A stretch of DNA of 64,000 nt from Nipponacmea schrenckii (Eukaryota > Mollusca > Gastropoda > Lottiidae), in the NCBI GenBank assembly GCA_030562195.1, contig JAUJPP010000005.1, positions 22,183,106 to 22,247,105 of the forward strand, given 5' to 3'. Positions within the stretch are counted from its first letter, which is position 1. Every line of letters begins with the position of its first letter. The notes beneath the pieces are model-generated. The model did no database searches. It had not been told where the DNA came from and saw only the letters and a program-made list of their open reading frames with translations. Positions 55,001 through 61,000 of the stretch are shown here, piece after piece. A program made the translations under genes and the position numbers.

Positions 55001-58000
55001 AAATTGTCATCCATCATCACATCACATGACAAGAACAAAACAATCTGAAAAGATCGAACTTCTATTTTAATAATTTTTACCATGTTACAAATTCCGATTT
55101 TTCAATAACTTGTACTTACGGAGAACTTCCGGTTTTTTATCTTGAGAAAAGCGGAATGTGTTGAATGATACCAATATTGAGAAAATCGATCGTATTCGAA
55201 CGTATAAAATTCGTATTTTCTTGTATTAGTTCACATTTTTCCATAAATATTAACTTTTTCAAATCAATAGCAGAAAAAAACCTGGTGCATTCTTGTACTT
55301 GTAAATGTAACGGGTCTCGATTTGTTCCACCATTATTATCCAGAAACGAAATTATTAAGATTAATCCAATGTTTGGAATCCTCACGAAAGTGTGAATAAT
55401 TGTCATAATTGTGCTTCCTTCAGCAAATAATTTTATTTTCTAACGTTAAATTGTGTCAGAATCAATTTTAGTTTTAAGTTGTATAAGAAAATCTTTTTAT
55501 TGGTGATGAAAAACGCATTCTAAGCCACTTCCGGTTTTTCGTTAAACGTCAAGGGAGATAATTATGGTAAAAAATATTTACGGGAACGGGGAAATAACTC
55601 TGTTTTACACACAATTTTGGAGACGCGCGCGCATTATTTATTAATTATTTCAAAATGCCAATAAATAGTTTCGGAGCGCGGGGTATTTTACTGGAGCGCG
55701 CGGGGCCTGTAAAACAGACAATTTACTTTGTACGGCCTAATATAAATGTTTCTTACTTTGGATTTCTCTCTAAATGAATAATAGAAGTCAGTGTTCTCAG
55801 GGCTGCAGCTTTTATATCCTAAATAACAGAATTCACTTTTAAAATATATGTATCAAAAACGAAACATGAGCATTGTCTGTGCTAGGAATGACCATATATT
55901 AGTCAGTTGGTATTACATCATTGATATTCATTCTGCTAACACTTGTCTTTTGAATTCAGCCATATGAGATTAAGCAGTGCAACCAAATTAATTTATGATC
56001 AGTAGTTTTTACAATTATTGTATCAAAATTACTTACAACCAGCCCTTCTTCCTTTAATTCTACAATATCTACTAATTCTTCTATTAATCCAGGGTAAAGT
56101 ATTATATTTAAATTTTCTTGTATTGAATTAGAATAAACTGTAATAAATAAAACAAATTAAAGTTTCCACCACTAAGAATCATTATTTAAAAGCTTTGAAG
56201 ACAATCATTTTGTATTATAAATGTCTTCATGTTGTTGGTGATAAAAGTAAATGCTGAAAAAACAACTCACCTAAAATTGAAATAGCCTGTAATCTGGCCT
56301 GTACACATTGTACCCGGGCTTCATATTTCGAAAATAAATGAGCCAATCTAATATGGGTATATAGTAACGTCTGAAACAAAAGATTACATGACTTCATAAA
56401 TATTAAAGTTATGTCTACAGGTGGAAAGATGGGAGTTTTTTTCTGGTCTAGACTGGGCACATATTATAACTGCTATATGTTCACAGAAAAGAATCTTGCT
56501 AAAACAGTGTCAGCATCTCTAACTTATGTCACTGACAAGTGGAATTCAACTTTGAAATTTATGAAAAGTTGAAGCAGACAATTATGTGTTGGTGAGAGAG
56601 AGGACAAAACATACCTGTTTATTAGGAGGAATATTAAAGTATTCTAATAATTCTTCCATTATTTCTGATGGTAATTTTTCTGATTCATCAACATTATCCA
56701 TATGTATATTCTGTACAATATTAGATATAGCCTGAAACAATTATATAGTCAGAATGTAAATACACAAGATATGTGACATCTAATATGGCAGGCAATAATG
56801 AAACTTGAAACACAAGATTAACAATTAAAATCAAGGATAAAACACATACCTTTTTGCCAGTCTTTTCTTTTTCTTCTTTATTTTCAGTATAAAATTCAAA
56901 ATGAAGTGTTGTAGCACTTGCTGGAAAACTCTGAAAATTTAAAGATGGCCAAGGTTTTAAGATATAGCTAGATTTTTGGGAAAATTCAATTTACATTGAT
57001 CATTAAATGGGATTGCAGACGAAGATAAATAGGAAATGAAATGAATGGAGTATTACGTCCAACTCTTCTGCACCTTATGGGCTAATGAAGACGGGCAACG
57101 CTATGCAGTGTGCAATCAGGGAAATTTTGCCAGGATAGTGGCATTGCGATTTCCGAATGTCCAGGGATCTTTAATGTGCACAGCCTGTAATACATGGGGC
57201 CAATTGATAATATAGATTATATTACTTACAGTAAGGGGACTATTTTTACAACATTCAGCTAAACCAAAGCCATTTTCTTTACCACCCCAACTCTAAAATA
57301 TATTCAAAAATCTTTGTGTTTTACATTTCTGCACCTTTCAACAGAATTGAGGGAGTGCTCATAAATTTGAGGAATATTATGAGACAAACAGCAGGCCATT
57401 CACTTAAAACTAAGTTACAGACATAGGTTTACACAATATTCATTATTTTAAATTTAAGTATAACAGAATATGAATAGGGTTTCTGAAATAAGTATTATAT
57501 TTCTTGTAGTGGGTGAATATCCCAGGTTTAAAATTATATCAATAATAAACCCCTGGTAGGGAATCACAATTTAATTTAGCATTATAGACGATCATCAATA
57601 CTATTATATCAATAATGATGAAGATAAATAATGCCTATTGATATAAAATTTTAGTACCAGTAATAAATAAGCTTAACAAGAGAGAAAGTAGAAAAATTTT
57701 AATCATGCAGAGGTTTTAATATACATACCTCAGCCAAATGCGTTAATCTAACAACTAAGGCTTGTTTCTTCTCAGGATACAGTCTTGTGATAAAATTTGA
57801 TCTTTTGCTGAAATACATAAGACTCAGTCATAAAGTGTCAACGAATATGTTTTTAAATGCTTATACTTCACTTGATTGCAAAATGAAATGAATTGAGTTT
57901 TATGTATACTCTATACCTTATAGGCTAAGGAACATGGGCCACACCATGTACTGTGCGATGAGTGAAATTTCACAGGACAGCGGCATATGCCTACTCTGTT

Positions 58001-61000
58001 AATGATTACAACTATCAAACTTTGCATATAGTCAAGGATGTGTGAGAAAGTCTATAAATGTGCCTATTAACTGCCTCTCTATCTTAGATGCCAATTTAAA
58101 AATGTTTCAAAAACATCATTTAGAGCTCTTAAAGCATAATAATCATCGTTAATATTGATGCAACCCATTGGTGAATACATCCTTCAAATTAATGTTGGTC
58201 TCCCTTCAGAGTTATCATAAATACATCATATATTAAAAGAAGATGAGAAGATTAGAAGTGTACATTAAGGAAAATATCAGCACTAATTTGTATTTGTACA
58301 CTATATATTGTAGTGGGTGAATATCCCAGGTTTAAAATTATATCAATAATAAACCCCTGGTAGGGAATCACAATTTAATTTAGCATTATAGACGATCATC
58401 AATACTATTATATCAATAATGATGAAGATAAATAATGCACCATTCAATAGGGGCATGCAACAACTTCATCTTTATGTCATATTGTTTGTTGTTATCTTAT
58501 GTAACCTTAACTGTCACAAGGTTGATTTTACAGCATTTGTTCTTGTTACAAATATTTTGAATAAATACTAACCTGAATACATAAAGAAGGTTTAAAACCC
58601 CCAGTACTATAGTCATATCACATGCTGACAACAGAGTAGTCAAATGTTCCATAGAATTATATAAATGTCGAGAAAAACTATGTTCTATCAATAACGCTGT
58701 AAATCTTAATATTTCTAGTATCAGGTGTTTTAACTGTAATAAATATAAAATTTGATTTCAAACTTCAAACAATCCATGAACTTATTCCTCACTTTTCAAT
58801 GAGCTTTACTGTTTAGAAAGGCATTTTTCATTTTTATAGATACATTACTAAAAACTTTTAACAATCTGGTTAAAATGCAGATATAGGTGTTTCACTTTTG
58901 TGTGGGCAACTGTGGGCAAATAGTAAGGCACATCTATTTTTCTGGGTCATCAATCAAATGTTCTGTTCAATAAATAATTTGTTTACTATATGTAATACGC
59001 TATAAGAGAACATAGAATTATTATTGTACAGTTTCAAATTAAAGATTCCATTTAGGGTCTATGAAGAAAAAACCAGAAACTCCTCAGAAACTAGAATTAA
59101 TTTTGCATTGATATGTTCATTGTTAAAATACTATAACAATGTAGTAAATACAATGCTCACATATAAATAGTGTTTATTTTATTACAGATCTTGTTGACAT
59201 TTTCCAGGATTATAAACCTATATAATTTAAATTTCTTCAAATGGCTCATACAATTCTAAAGTATTAACCTAACAATATTACTCACCTGTTCATTGCCATG
59301 AATATCACATGCTATCGTCCATTTCTTATCAGCTTCCTTCTTACATCCTTTCTCTAATACTTCATCAAAAATATCCAATACATCTGACCAATGATATAAC
59401 TCGCACTGAAAAACAACATTCCCATTGTTAACAAGGAATAACATAGTGAATGGAAACAATCTAGGCAAAATGGACACAATAAAATACAATAAGATTATTC
59501 AAATACTGATCTTGAAGCTGGTTAAGGTAAATAATTGTGTAACCAGTTTAGTAATTATATAATTGAAATAACAAATGATATTTTGTAGTGGGTGAATATC
59601 CCAGGTTTAAAATTATATCAATAATAAACCCCTGGTAGGGAATCACAATTTAATTTAGCATTATAGACGATCATCAATACTATTATATCAATAATGATGA
59701 AGATAAATAATGCTCTATTAACAAAAAACAAGTGGTTGCCTAGCAAGATACGCCCACTTTAAAATATATTTTCTGTTTTAACACAGGCAAAAGCTCTAAG
59801 ATTATTTAGGTGCTAATCCAAGTTCTAACTCAATTATATAATTTCGACCAATCCAAATAAATGATAACTTATTGTCTGATGAATACTAGCCACGGTTCAA
59901 ACAATTTTGACGCGTTTTGCTAAGTCAAGTGCAATAACTCAAAAAACGCATTATGAAAAATTCTATTTCGAACTTGTCCAAATCTCATCAATATAAATGA
60001 TCACACAAAGTTTCATTTAAATCCGATGAAAACTGTAGTCTCTATCGCGTTCACAAGCCAATTTTGACGCGTTTTTGCTAAGTCAAGTGCAATAACTCAA
60101 AAACCATTCATCGAAAAATCGCCAATTTCGAACTTGTCCAAGATCTCATCAATATTAATGATCACAGAAAGTTTCATTTAAATCCAATGAAAACTGTAGT
60201 CTCTATCGCGTTCACAAGCCAATTTTGACGCGTTTTTACTAAGTCAAGCGCAATAACTCAAAAACCGTTCATCGAAAAATTGCCAATTTCGAACTTGTCC
60301 GAGATCTCATCAATTTAAATGATCACAGCAAGTTTCATTCAAATCCGACAAAAACTGTAGCCTCCATTGCGTTCACAAGCAATTGTGGACGGATGGACCG
60401 ACGGACGGAAAGGGGTGACGACAATATACAACCACATTATAATGTGGGCGTATAAAAAGACAGCAACAACATTTGCAGGAAATATTTTAGCCACTTTCAC
60501 CTACAACTATCACCATTAACTATCTTGACTGTTTTTGTCTCTATGGCATACTATTTATTGCTATCTAATTGTCAAGAAATAGCACAACAAACTACTTGAG
60601 CCTTACCTTCCCAATAGTCCATACTCTGACTGCTTTCAGCTCACTCAATAGTTCCTCTTCTGGACATGTTTTCAACTTTTCAATCAGAGCTCTGCAATCA
60701 GCAGGCTGAAATTATTGGTTATAGAAAATAGTTTTACTGTCAAAAAAAATGAAATGAATCTAGTATTACATCCTACTCTGTTGCACCTTATGGGGTAATG
60801 AAGAAGGACAAAACCATACAGTGTGCGATGCGAGAAATTTTTCCAGGATAGAGGCATTAGTCATATCTTTTTGTGATTTGCAACTGTCAAAGAATCTTTA
60901 ACGTGCAGAGCTTGTAGCACACAAGACCTCGGTTTATTGTCCCAGCTGAAGGACTTCCATGCCAGTCCCTCTGATCTGCATCACTGAAAAATCCAAAAGT

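Larger units (their letters stand above)
54068..58733 (-). other. HUWE1: HUWE1 DUF908 region exons
   Basis: Nine consecutive exons encode the N-terminal armadillo-like DUF908 region. Landmarks are [18 protein letters not shown] (58.6 kb), [15 protein letters not shown] (57.25 kb), [16 protein letters not shown] (56.3 kb), [15 protein letters not shown] (55.8 kb) and [16 protein letters not shown] (54.1 kb), all collinear with human HUWE1. In the family this forms part of the large solenoid ring that binds and orients substrates. An inserted Harbinger-like element separates the last two exons. Confidence 0.9.
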
